Position numbers and translations under genes: made by a program
Origin: Mycteria americana
Taxonomy: Eukaryota; Chordata; Aves; Ciconiiformes; Ciconiidae
Length of the DNA: 64,000 nt
Direction: 5' to 3'
Assembly: GCF_035582795.1 (NCBI RefSeq)
Contig: NC_134367.1
Span: 83,187,062-83,251,061 of the forward strand
Part shown: positions 1 to 10,926 of the stretch, one piece after another
Layout: each line of letters starts with the position of its first letter
How positions within the stretch are numbered: position 1 is the first letter of the stretch
The notes under the pieces: model-generated
Told to the model about the DNA's origin: nothing
The model's database searches: none
Seen by the model: the letters and a program-made list of their open reading frames with translations, nothing else

Positions 1-1893
1 GCATAAGGACAAAGCACAACGAAAAGCAACATACGGTGTACAAAGAAAATTACCACCGTGATGGTCACCAAAACTGAGGGGGAAGGGACTTCCTCTTTCT
101 CCTTTTCTGCTGGTTACTCTTCACTTGCTCCCTAACATGGCATTTCCAAGATAGCTAATTTATTGTCTGTGTCAGGTAATGTGGGAAAAGGACTCGACTG
201 GTGACTAGGTAATGATGAGATGTTGCTTTGCAGAGAAAGCAGATGAAAAGTCTTTAAAGTAATACCAGTCATGATGAGGATGTTGTGGGATAAACTTAAT
301 GCAACGTCGTAGTGTTTTTTTGTCACCACTTAGATATGGATCTGATATGTTTATTAGAAATGCAAAGAAAAAAAAATGGGTTGGTCAATGAATAACTGTC
401 CTGTTTTCATTAAGTAGTAATAATAGCTGCATTTATACCATGCTTTATATGTTTTGAGTACTGCAGCGGTAAGGTTGTATAAGCAACTGAAAAAGAATCT
501 TTGAAGCCCAGGGAGAGGGGAGAATGCAGAATAACAAGATTAGAGAAGTTTAATTCACAGAACAAAATCAGCTTAGAAATAAAGTTTAATAAAAAGTAAT
601 CTCATCTTCAGGTAGTTTTGCTGTGAACAGGAAAAAAGTCCCTGGGACTCCAGGCTAAGTTTTTCACTGCTGCCAGAAGGCCACTTGGAAGCTACACATG
701 CTCCTGAGGTTGTTGGTGGTGTAAGGCATCAGACAGATGTGTGTCCACAACAGTGTCATGATTAAAATTCAGAACCTGGGGGCTTGTAGCATTTGCTCTC
801 TTCCCCCCAGACCACTCCACCATGTTCTTCAGCCTGACGGCTCTTATTCCACTTAAACCATTGTTCACTGATCTCAACAGTGGCATTTTTCAAGCTTGCT
901 TTTCATACTAGCAAGTGAACTGTAACAGGTTTGCAGCTTTCCAAATAAAACTAGAGAACTGTTTGTCTTGAGTTGGATTCTCTGTTAAACTCACTTCCTT
1001 TCTAATCAGGACAAACTGTACAAAGTACATCCACAAGGCTATGCAAGTGCTCCTTTGTTGAACGCACGCTCTTTTCCTGAGGTACTCAAAGGGTTAGCGT
1101 GGTTTATTCATCTCCCAAATACCTCCCCTGCCCCCTGTTTCTGCGAAGCCAGGAAAGGGTCACCCAGTAGAGGTGATCAGGAGGCTGTAGGGTTGTCGGC
1201 TGGCTGTGCTAGCGCCGACCATTACAGAGGAGCACACGACCGCAGGGTCCCGTCAAGTCACTCCCTGGCCAGCACAAGCTAAGGGGTCTCAGCAGTTTTC
1301 AAGATCCAGGCTTCAGCTCTCTGATAATGCCAAGAGCTTGATATTCTCCTGTCACAGTATGAAGTGGCACACAGCCCTTGGGACAATGGAGGATCAGGCT
1401 CAGAGCCCTGAAAATAATCCGCACTACCCTGGACCACCTCCTATCCTGTTTAGTGCTTGTTGATGCCATTGTAGTTTCCTTAGAAGTTTTTGCTGAAATA
1501 AAGTAGCAGAATAATTTGGTTGTTTATCACTGAATATCATAATGGTGTAATGTTTAAAGGAAAAACCTTTCATTATAATCTGAGATTACAAGGGTTGGGC
1601 TAAATTATAAGGAGAAGTATTCTCCATTACTTTGTGTAAATTTGTGTTTAATATTGTGTTTAATATTGTGGGATTCCTCCGGGCTCTTCAACTAAAATTG
1701 TTTTTGCTGTCCCTGAATCTGTCTGAAATGATACGCATTTGCTTCTGTGGGAATATAGCCTATTTTTATTACACCAAAAATATGGTTAGGGTTGATCCAG
1801 AGAGATTTATACATATTAAAATATTTGACTACTTTAATAACTTTATTCATATTTAAAGAAAAATGAATTATGCTAGTGAAGTACAAGACAATG

Positions 1894-1926
1894 TCTTTTT
1901 TTTTCTTTCTTTCTTTTTTTTTTTTT
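1894..1926. repeat. T/C-rich simple repeat
   Basis: T tract broken by a (CTTT)n stretch. Confidence 0.9.
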
Positions 1927-2294
1927 AAACTGAAAATGCTGCTACCAGATGTCTATATCTGTAAAGCTATGGAAATGCAGCAGAACTTAGAAAATGCTCA
2001 AGACTGGCTCATTCCAGTTTTGTCCTCATTTTAAACTTTGTACCATGGAAAGTTCAAAAGCTTTTTCCACATTGTTTGTGAGGTTTCTCCAGAGGGAGTA
2101 TTTCTGGCTTTGGTTAGAAAAGAACTCCCTGTCTTGCTAAAGATTGACAATTATGTACATTTTTGGCCTCTAACTTAAGCAAGCCAGCAGGCCCTCAGGG
2201 TGCTTAAAGTCCAGTTATAGACAGAAAGTTACTTTTAAAGAACATTTTTTAAACACTATTTGAAATCCACGCACTGATACAGTGATAAGCAGTT

Positions 2295-2312
2295 GGGGGG
2301 GGGGGGGGGGGG
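2295..2312. repeat. Poly-G run of 18
   Basis: Uninterrupted G18 on the + strand. Length could be affected by assembly or sequencing error. Confidence 0.9.
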
Positions 2313-5132
2313 AGATTCCTGTTTTATCTGTATGTAGGTCAAATTTATCTGAACTGCTCCGGAAGCTTTTCTCAGCTCGGTGCAGACGAGTCTTCCAGCA
2401 TGAAAATAAGGGACTCCAACATAAAGAAAGTCTCTGCAGTGCTTCGTAGGGCCACAATCGTAACATGACCTTTTCACTTTGCATCTGATATATGCGTCCT
2501 GCCCCTGTGTCATCATGATTCAGCATCGTGACATGCTGAAAGATCATCAAGGTGGAAACAATGCCGAGCAGTGTTAGGATGATGTGGCCTGTCATGATTA
2601 TTTTGCACGTACTTGATTTATTGCACGTCATATTTTCTCTTTCCTCGTCTTTCAGCTGCCAGGCACGTAGTCCTCTCTTCTGCCAGTGCCTGGCCTTGCA
2701 TTTGGAAAAGAGCACAGGGATGCCCTGGGGTGTGGGCAAGAAGGACAGTTTGCTCTGTGCCCCTTGGTTTGGGAAGCTGAGAGCGCCTCAGCTCATGCAT
2801 TACAATATATCCTGCTATTTAATGAGTTACAGTCTCCTTTTTTTTTTCTTGATTCCCTGGAAACTATTACCCAGAGCTCAAGAGAGGAACTCAAGAACTG
2901 TTCCTGAAGCCATAAAGATGTATTTGTTAAAAGACTGGACATTTTATCTTTGAGTGAAGATGCAGCTTCTTTTCCCTTTCTCTAGCTGGCTAGCACAATT
3001 TCTGATAGCTCTGAATTCTTTTTCTTACCGCGGCAGTTGTACCAGTAAGAGAGATTCCAAGAAAAGAGCGAGCTGCAAACATTTGCTGCTATGAAAGGAG
3101 AAACCCAGCTCGGTAATTTAAGAGAGGAAGGAAAAGACAATACTGAGGGAGGTTTTGAACTGATAAGACTGACTAGGTGTTATTCCTCAATAAGACTTAG
3201 GGGTTTGATTTTTTTTTGATGAGGCAATTTCTTGAGAAGAATGGGGGCAGGCTTCATTTTTGTTTGTTTTCCACGTGAACAATGGTGTCCTCCCCCTTTT
3301 CTTGAACAATGGGGATACAATATTATAGCTCAAGTTTTGTTAAACTATCAAGATAGCACATCTGTCCTGAAGAGCTCACCTTTGCCAGGGCTGGCTACAG
3401 ACACGCACACGCACACAAGCACTGTGAGCCTGAACCCTGAAGAGCCATCGCAATCTAGATGGACTCAGTACAGCTCAGCACGGTGTTGTCCTGCCCTCCC
3501 CGTTCCCCCTTCTGCCAGGACAGTGCCTGTGCGTTCCCATGCACCCCCTGACGCGTATCAAGATGCAATGTCCTTCCTGTTGCTCCCAAGGGCTTCGTGA
3601 TGCCTTTTCTTGCATTTCCATCCTTCTCGAAGACACAGGCTTTTACTCCATGCCCTTCTCTTTGCCTCCAGTGCTCCTCTTGTGCCCTTCTGCAACGCTT
3701 TCTTCAGGTGTGCTACATTTAAGCCACGGCGTTGAGTTGCTGCCCACCGAAAGGGGTGGTTCTGCTCCCTCCAGCAGCATGTTCCTTAGCACCACGCTTG
3801 TCAAGCCCTTTGGTGAGTCAGTTCAAGAGAATAGTTTTCTGTTGGATTAACAAGTTGGATCGGCTTACGGAGTGGTTTGATGTGGTGCAAGAGAGGGTGT
3901 GGACCAGCAGGGCCAGGAGTCAGGGAGGGAAAAGCAGGACCACCCAAGTCAGAGCGGTAAGCTGACTCAGTCATGTCATATAGCTTCACCCTTATTTACT
4001 TCATATTATATAATTTGACCCATTTCTACTTTCTCCCTAACTGAGAGAGAAGCCTTTCCTTTTGAAACTGTACTGAGAGAATCAGCAGATCCAAAGTGCA
4101 GGATATTCTATACCAGGACAGGATAATGGCTAGTGTCAGCTGATTCTGCTCTCTAAGGATGCGGGGAGAGATGTTTTAGGCTATTGATTCTGTGAACAGC
4201 ATGCCAGGGACTCCCATTTTGTAATTTTTTTTTTCTTTTCAGTTTTCAGTAGTTGAAAGGTTCTGTCTGTTGATTAAAATAGTTCTTGAGATTTTTAGAA
4301 CTGAACAAATGTGGTATTAAAAATTGTGATATTGGTGCACACTCATTATGATGTTGTTCTGTGTCTTCTTGCTTCCTATGCTAACAACTACAACCCTCTG
4401 TGCAAATACTCTTGGTCTCATACCAGAGTAAGATACTTAAGCATGTTTTAAAGCACTTCCCAAGCAACTTGTACCAAGGACTGATATTTACTAAACCAGG
4501 AATGCTAGTAGTGGATATGTAGTAATTTAAATTCCTATATTAGTATGAAAAATTGTTGTCTTCCCCCTGCATGATCTAAATCGACACTATTCTTTTTATC
4601 TCTTTCAATGGCCATTCAGATGGCACAACGCTGTTAACGAATCCAGTAAAACATAATGCTGGAATGGTACGCTGGAGAGCTCTTACAAAGCAGTATCTAA
4701 ATATTAGGTCCTGGAAAATTAAACTTACCAGGAGTTCGTGCAAGCACACAACTGAATATGAATTATTAACATCTTTGGTTTGTTCTCGGAGTGATAGTAC
4801 GTGCTACAGAGCTGTAATTAGGGCTGGGTTGTGCCTGAGTCTTGCTATCGTGCTGGATTGGTTTGTCACTTAGAATTGCTACCCCTGAACCTGTTCCTTG
4901 CTCACCCAGCTAGCTAATTAGTGACCTAGAGATAAGGTGGCATTTATTGGTACTAGAAGAAATGGCCTTTCATTTTTATGCAGAAGCAAAAAACGGGTCA
5001 GCAAGCAATTTACACATTCTTCATCCACCCACAGTGCAATGGAAGACGATAATGTTTATCTTGTCAGGAGGCGGATTTCACTTTTTTCCTTACTGTTTTA
5101 TTAGGTTTACATTTTCCCCCGGCATTATTCTC

Positions 5133-5190
5133 TCTTTTTTTTGTTGTTGTTGGTTGGGGGGTTTTGTTGTTTGTTTGTTTTGAGGGGGGT
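5133..5190. repeat. T/G-rich low-complexity tract
   Basis: Runs of TTG and TTTG between poly-T and poly-G stretches. Confidence 0.8.
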
Positions 5191-5471
5191 TAACCTCAGA
5201 CTGTGTCTAATGCTAGGACCATGTTCAGGAGTTTTCATTAAAAAACATATTCCTAAAAGGGTTCCTCAGATTATGGTTTCCTCACTGTGTGATACAGATA
5301 CAGTTTGAACTGGAGGTGGTACACAGAGAATAGATAGAGACTCTGTCCTCACCTCTTTACCAAATGGTACGTGTTGTTGAAATTTGGGTGGGAGGCAATG
5401 CTCCTCCCTTGTGCAAACATATCCTGCAATAAAAGCCATGTGCTGTGGGCAAAAGTAGTTAAGGGCTTGCT

Positions 5472-5474
<3 letters not shown>

Positions 5475-5497
<23 letters not shown>
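5475..5497. repeat. Poly-T run of 23
   Basis: Uninterrupted T23 followed by AAATAAAC. No retrocopy is visible next to it. Confidence 0.9.
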
Positions 5498-5502
<5 letters not shown>

Positions 5503-6131
5503 AACAGCAACTTATCAATGTGCGAGGCCAAACATGGCTAGCTCATATACACACAAAGGCTCGTGTGTTTGTGGATATGCCTACCCTGTGTACCCAGCCT
5601 GGCTCCTACCTTATTTTAGCTAGGGTGACCATTTCTCCCCTATTTTAAGAAATATTCCATATTTCGTTTGCGACATGAGTAAAAGAAATGCTGAATCTTT
5701 TCTTTGTGGAGCAACACTCAGCAGTGCATTTGCTAATGGAACCTTATTTTCGATTTAAAAATACCAGCCTCAAGAGACTGAATCTGTTAAGAAAAAACTA
5801 CAGCACGAAGCTAAAAACAGTTCTTCCCCTCTGTTATCTTAAGATAGCACTGAATCACAGACCTAGGATAAAAATCAATTGAGAATGTGGGTTCATGTTA
5901 GAGAATCTGCCCCTGATTTTGCATTTGTAAGCCAGATATGGATGAGGCATGTCAGGAAGAAAACTTCTTCAAAGGTTCATAAATGCCAATGCATAACATC
6001 GAATGCTTGCCTGGTGCGCTGTATAGGTTACTGCAAAGGTTTAGTGAATGCTATATGTGGGGCAAAGCTATGAAGCAAGGTAGCAAGCTCGTTTCCCTTT
6101 GTAAGCCTTCAGAGCAGCTAGATGGGAGCCC

Positions 6132-6183
6132 TTCCAGAAAGCTCTCTGGAAACTTTCATCTAGCCTCAGCGCTCTATAAATAG
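6132..6183 (+). promoter_or_regulatory. Candidate TATA promoter with heat-shock-like element
   Basis: A strong TATA consensus TATAAATAG at 6175-6183 is preceded by TTCCAGAA (6132-6139) and CTGGAAACTTTC (6146-6157), spaced nTTCnnGAA/GAAnnTTC motifs that also form an imperfect palindrome. An open frame of 93 codons starts about 200 bp downstream. No transcript evidence is available from sequence alone. Confidence 0.3.
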
Positions 6184-6381
6184 AGGAGGTCTTCATCCCT
6201 GAGGAGGTTTTGCAATGCCGGTCTGCAGGGCAGTGCTGAGCTCTGATGGAGGCAGCGGAAGGAGAGTTACGGAGCGACGTGGTGGGACTGGGAAGGGGAG
6301 CGGGATCTCCTTGAATGTGAGATGAGGTCTGCGGACAGGTTGAGAGGAGAATAATTAAGATGGAAGGATCTTCCCAGAAAC

Positions 6382-6663
6382 GTGTGTGCAGGGAGAAATT
6401 CCCTTAGATCCTACACAGAAACTACTGCAGGCAGAGTGGAAAATGCAGCCGCAGCGACTGTCAGCTGCAAACAACAAAGAAAGATACCTGATATTCCCTC
6501 AATCAGTCAGGAAACACTCCTGAAGAAGAGATCTTTCACTCTCCAGAATGAATGGAGAAATGGTTTCACTGGGATCAGTGAAAACAGCAATAAATGCTGT
6601 AAGAATTACTGTAGTTTACCACGTAGAAAACTTTTAATTGCTCTGATGGACTGTCATGAGTGA
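6382..6663 (+). other. Small open frame of 93 codons, unrecognised
   Basis: Begins MCAGRNSLRS and ends MDCHE before TGA. It is lysine/serine/asparagine rich with five cysteines and no signal peptide or membrane segment. I recognise no family. It follows the TATA-like element at 6175, its only support; chance is the default explanation at this length. Confidence 0.15.
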
Positions 6664-8087
6664 GATAATATGCAACAGAGTAATCACAAACATAACTCTG
6701 GATTAAGTCCCAAGAGCAAAACACTTGGAACTTTGTTTCTAAAAAATATGTAAATATAGAAGAAAACCAGCTGACTGCTACAGAAGCTGGAAAAATCTGT
6801 CCTAACGCTCTCCATTTTCATTAACGTAGGTCCCTTGTTTGTGACAGCAGATTAAAAAGCGTTGTCTTCCAAAATTTAGCTACAGTGTATTCTCCAAGAT
6901 TTATCTACAGTTTAAATGTGGGTAAAAATTTTGTTAGGGTCAAGCTTCATGTATTATTTTCAAAAGAAGTAACTTAAAAAATGGGATTGAAAAAGGAAAA
7001 TTTCACTCTGACTTCTGATAGCTCAGCCTCATGGTAATATCAAAATCTTGGTTACTACACTTTTGAAAGAGGAATACTCCATTACCTGTTTTATTATTTT
7101 GGGAAAAAAATCTGAAAATATAAAAAAGAGACTTAATTTTGACTAAGCACAGTAATTTGGAGCTAACAAAGCTAATTTGGGAGACAACATTCTGTATACA
7201 GAAGAATGAAAAATGAAAGCAAACCATTTTCCTGCTCACAGACTCCATATTGAACAGATGGGCTATAGATAAGTTATTATTTGATCTCAAAGACCTGTGA
7301 TATGCAATCTTTAAATGTTTCTCTTCCTACCAGCAGAGTTTCAGAGTTAAGAGAGATCTTTATTTTGTTGATATAAAAATAATATGGAAATTATAATATA
7401 GGAGCACAGAGCCATTGCCCTACAAGATTATCATCCCTCTGCCTTCCTGAAAGTGTCGTCCAGATAGATAGTTTCTTTAAAGGTGAGGGGGATGTGCTTT
7501 CCATGCCAGAACAGTACTTACTTCTTTCAGCATGCTAGGGTTTTATGGTAGAGTTTTAAAATCAGAACAATCTGATCTTACATGGGCTAGAATGTATGAT
7601 ACAATGTGCTAATTATAAGGTAAATTACAAGGAAAAAAACCCAAACCCAAAACTGATGACAAATTACTTGGTCATATGTATGGCTTTTAAGTACACCGTG
7701 ACAAAGCATGTACAAATGGGAAGGGATTTCAAATAGTCGCATGCATTACCTCCCAAACACTTCCCTTTGCTTTTTGATTCCAGTGAGCAAAATCATCCTA
7801 GGCTATCCTAGCCTGCTTCAAATGAATCGTCTACGGCAATCTCAAAGGCCAGAGTGGAAAGAGTTTTCTTCACGTAAACAAACCTGTTTACACACACAAG
7901 AGAAGAGTAGTCACTCCAGCGTTGGTTGTAATCCCTCTGAGCAGCTTCACAGAAACCTTAAGGCTGTACTCTTGAAGTGGTGCACACATAGCTGAGATGT
8001 GTACAGTGGTTTTCAGAATATTTTGCTAATATTTTGCTAAGTACTGAAATACATTGTTCATAAATTGGTCTGGCTGCACGCTGTGTT

Positions 8088-8128
8088 GGTGTGAGAGTGC
8101 CTGAGAAGGAAGGGAGAGGCCAGAACTT
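8088..8128 (+). repeat. Dispersed direct repeat, copy 1
   Basis: GGTGTGAGAGTGCCTGAGAA followed by GGAAGGGAGAGGCCAGAACTT. It matches 8862-8902 at about 36 of 40 positions, 774 bp apart. Confidence 0.75.
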
Positions 8129-8861
8129 GTTTCCAAGTGGTTTATTGACTATTAAACTCTTATAGCCAGATAAAAGCAGCAGCAAATAACCTGATCCATG
8201 TGTTACAACAGTGCACAGTCTCACCTTCTCCCTCCCTGCATCGTATTTCCTATCTAGGTCACTCTGCAGTGCGAGGCTGTTGGTTTACCAGATAATGTTT
8301 CCACACGTTGCTCCAGACGCGGTGATGACAGGCACGTTTTCAGGCTGTTTATGCAAACCACCAGTGTCCCGACCCTGCTCCTGGCACGTATTTTACCTTC
8401 CTCCTTGCTGGTTTGGTGCCTGGTACAGCTTGCCCAGCCTTATGGATGGAATTGGCTATACTGACATCTAAACAGCTTTGTAGATAAAGCCATCTTGCTG
8501 TGAGCCTGTCAAACATAAATTCCATCACTACCCTGCAACTGCTATGTAATTAAATGTTCTCCTGTTAGGCATGCTCTGGTTTAACGAGTTTTATGAGTCA
8601 TGGCAGCAAAGGGAAAGGAGAGTCCCCAAAAACAAGAATGGGCACAAACACCCCCTTGATAATCATCTTATTTAGAGAGAATAAGATTCTCCCTTGTCCA
8701 GAGAAGTGAACGCCAGGTCTCCGTGGATCCCTTGTCAGAGTATCTCACACCAGTGCTCACTAAGGTGCCCAGAGAAAGTGATTTTGCAGTTCTGAATTAC
8801 ATAAAGCATGATAGTACAGACGATTGCAAAGAAGCGGGTTGTTTTGAGTGTGGGGGATATT

Positions 8862-8902
8862 GGTTTGAGAGTGCCTGAGAAGGAAGGAAGAGGTGAGAAC
8901 TT
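8862..8902 (+). repeat. Dispersed direct repeat, copy 2
   Basis: GGTTTGAGAGTGCCTGAGAA followed by GGAAGGAAGAGGTGAGAACTT, the second copy of the element at 8088-8128. The sequence between the copies is not duplicated. Confidence 0.75.
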
Positions 8903-9215
8903 ACAAATTCTGTGCTCTCACAAACTCAACCCCAAACCTATCCACAACACAGGACATGTATTACACGCACGAGGAGAGCGAGTCCCTCTCTTTTACATTG
9001 CCAGGGCCCAGCAGTCAAGATCCCAGTGTTTAAAGCAGCACCGAAACAATTTCTTCCTAGCTGCAGGCAACTAGGTGCATGAAAATCGCTGGTGTGAGAA
9101 GGCAGCTCAGCGGCACCGCTCTCTTGCCCCACCGAGGCGGAGGAATGCACGCTGTGCGTTGCCAGGACTGTCCGCACCCGCCTGCTTTCACACCTCGCTC
9201 CAGCAGGGAAGGACT

Positions 9216-9257
9216 GTGCCCCCGGCAGCGTGCACAGTGCCCCCGGCAGCGTGCACA
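9216..9257 (+). repeat. Perfect 21-bp tandem duplication
   Basis: Two identical adjacent units starting GTGCCCCCGGCAGCG and ending TGCACA, in a GC-rich patch. Confidence 0.95.
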
Positions 9258-10892
9258 GGGCGGCGTGGCTTTGCTTGCCCCCCGGTGGACCTATATGCTA
9301 GCTGTAGGTAACTGCCAAGGCAGGGAAGAGGCAGTCAAGGAGCGTGTGGGGATGAGAAAAAGTTAGGCACACCTGGAGTTCCTCTGACCAGACTCGCCCT
9401 CTCGCTGTAAGCTCGTACACAACGAGCCATGGAAAGCAAATGTTGGCTGCCTTAGCTTCTGGGTGCATGGGGCAAATCACCACAGAGGTGTATAAGCCAA
9501 TCTTTAAACTCCAGGTCTGTCGGCTGAAGAGATTACCGCTCGCCCAGGCGCACACACACCCTGCCAGCTTTCCTTGACCTATTTACTAGCAATGAACTAG
9601 ATACAGGCAGACCTTGGTTTCAACTGCTTGAGCTAGCGCAGCTCGCTTTGACTCCAGAGGGCCGAGGGAAGCACGTACAAGCAGTTTTGCTGACGAACCT
9701 GCCAAAGCAGGAGAATGGCGACAAGCCGGGGTGGGGTAGACTGGGGCATTGACATTTCAACTACAGCTGGAAGGAGACTTGGGTCTCCGGCCTGGTTGTG
9801 GCCATATGGCTGCGTACGGGCTATGACTGCCCAAGCAGGGCTTTGAGAAGGGCTGTTCCCTCCCTTCCTCTCCTCATGCCACCCCAGGAGGTGCTGCCGC
9901 TGCCCCAGCAGCCTGCCTGCTCCTCCCGTGCCTGCCCTTGCCTCTCCCAGGACGGAGCACTCCATCCTCATGCAGGGGCTGGCCAAACCACGTTGAGCCG
10001 GCTCTTGTCCCGTGCTTGCAGCAATGCACAGCACGAATGACAGGGCTCTGTGCTGTCCCCTAGATGCGACAAGGATCAGCCTCTGCTGCAGCCCCTCTGC
10101 TTACCTCGTCCTTTCACCTTAAGCCCTTCATTTATCTGGGTCCCGTTGCAAATGACGAATTAAACCCTTAATACCCCTGAGCAGGGATGGAGGGTTAAAT
10201 AAGATGAAAGATTAGAGTACCTAAGCAGGATATATGCTTAACTAAGGGTCCTGAGTCTAAAACTAAAGTCCCAAATGGCCCCAGGCAGCTGGCTACACCC
10301 CTGGCCGTGCCAAGACTTGCTAGGCAGCTGCCCTTGTGAGCTGCTGGTCTCTGTTCACAGCCAGAACCGCGGCGCTCTGGGCAGCTTGGCGCCTGCCTGT
10401 TCAAGATCAGGACACCAGCCTCATGTGGTGGGCATCCTAACCCACCAACAGCAGAAAGTGGCACATAAAGTACTTTGCAAAACCCCGCAGACCTGGGGCA
10501 GGTGTCTGGCCTGCAGAAAGCGGTGGCATTCACACACAGCCTGCTCCTCCAGACACGGCCAGTTTCTTGCTTCTCCCCTTTTCAGTCCTCCAGGCGGTTT
10601 CTGAGGTAGCCACGAAAGCACATGCTTGAGGTGCTGGCAGATGAGAGGGGCCTGTGCAAGCAAGAAGCATGGTCCGTACACGAGAAGCACAGGAGGTCTG
10701 GCATACAGCACCTATAGTTTGTATATCCCAGGAAAAATGAAAAACCAGTAAATAAAGCTGTCTGCTTGTTTTGGCTCAGGTGACTGGAGATTGAGACTAG
10801 GTAATGTGAGTTAGTATAATTTAATTTCCATTTCTCTGTCTTTCATAAGCTGTGAAGTTTGTGCTGATTTTCTGTACTAATATGACTTGCTC

Positions 10893-10926
10893 GATGATGA
10901 TGATGACGATGAAGAGGAGGAGGATT
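10893..10926 (+). repeat. GAT/GAG trinucleotide tract
   Basis: GAT(n) with one GAC, then GAA GAG GAG GAG GA. In the GAT frame it would encode an Asp/Glu run. Confidence 0.85.

Larger units (their letters stand above)
1..6131. other. Upstream intergenic region, no gene seen
   Basis: AT-rich sequence with simple repeats listed separately. Its open frames are short, overlap each other and match no family I know. Confidence 0.7.

Noticed and set aside
2215..2739. Minus-strand open frame of 174 codons spanning the poly-G run
   Set aside because: It reads straight through a homopolymer as poly-Pro and matches no family.
5475..5497. Poly-T run as the tail of a minus-strand processed retrocopy
   Set aside because: No gene-like sequence or target-site duplication is visible next to it.
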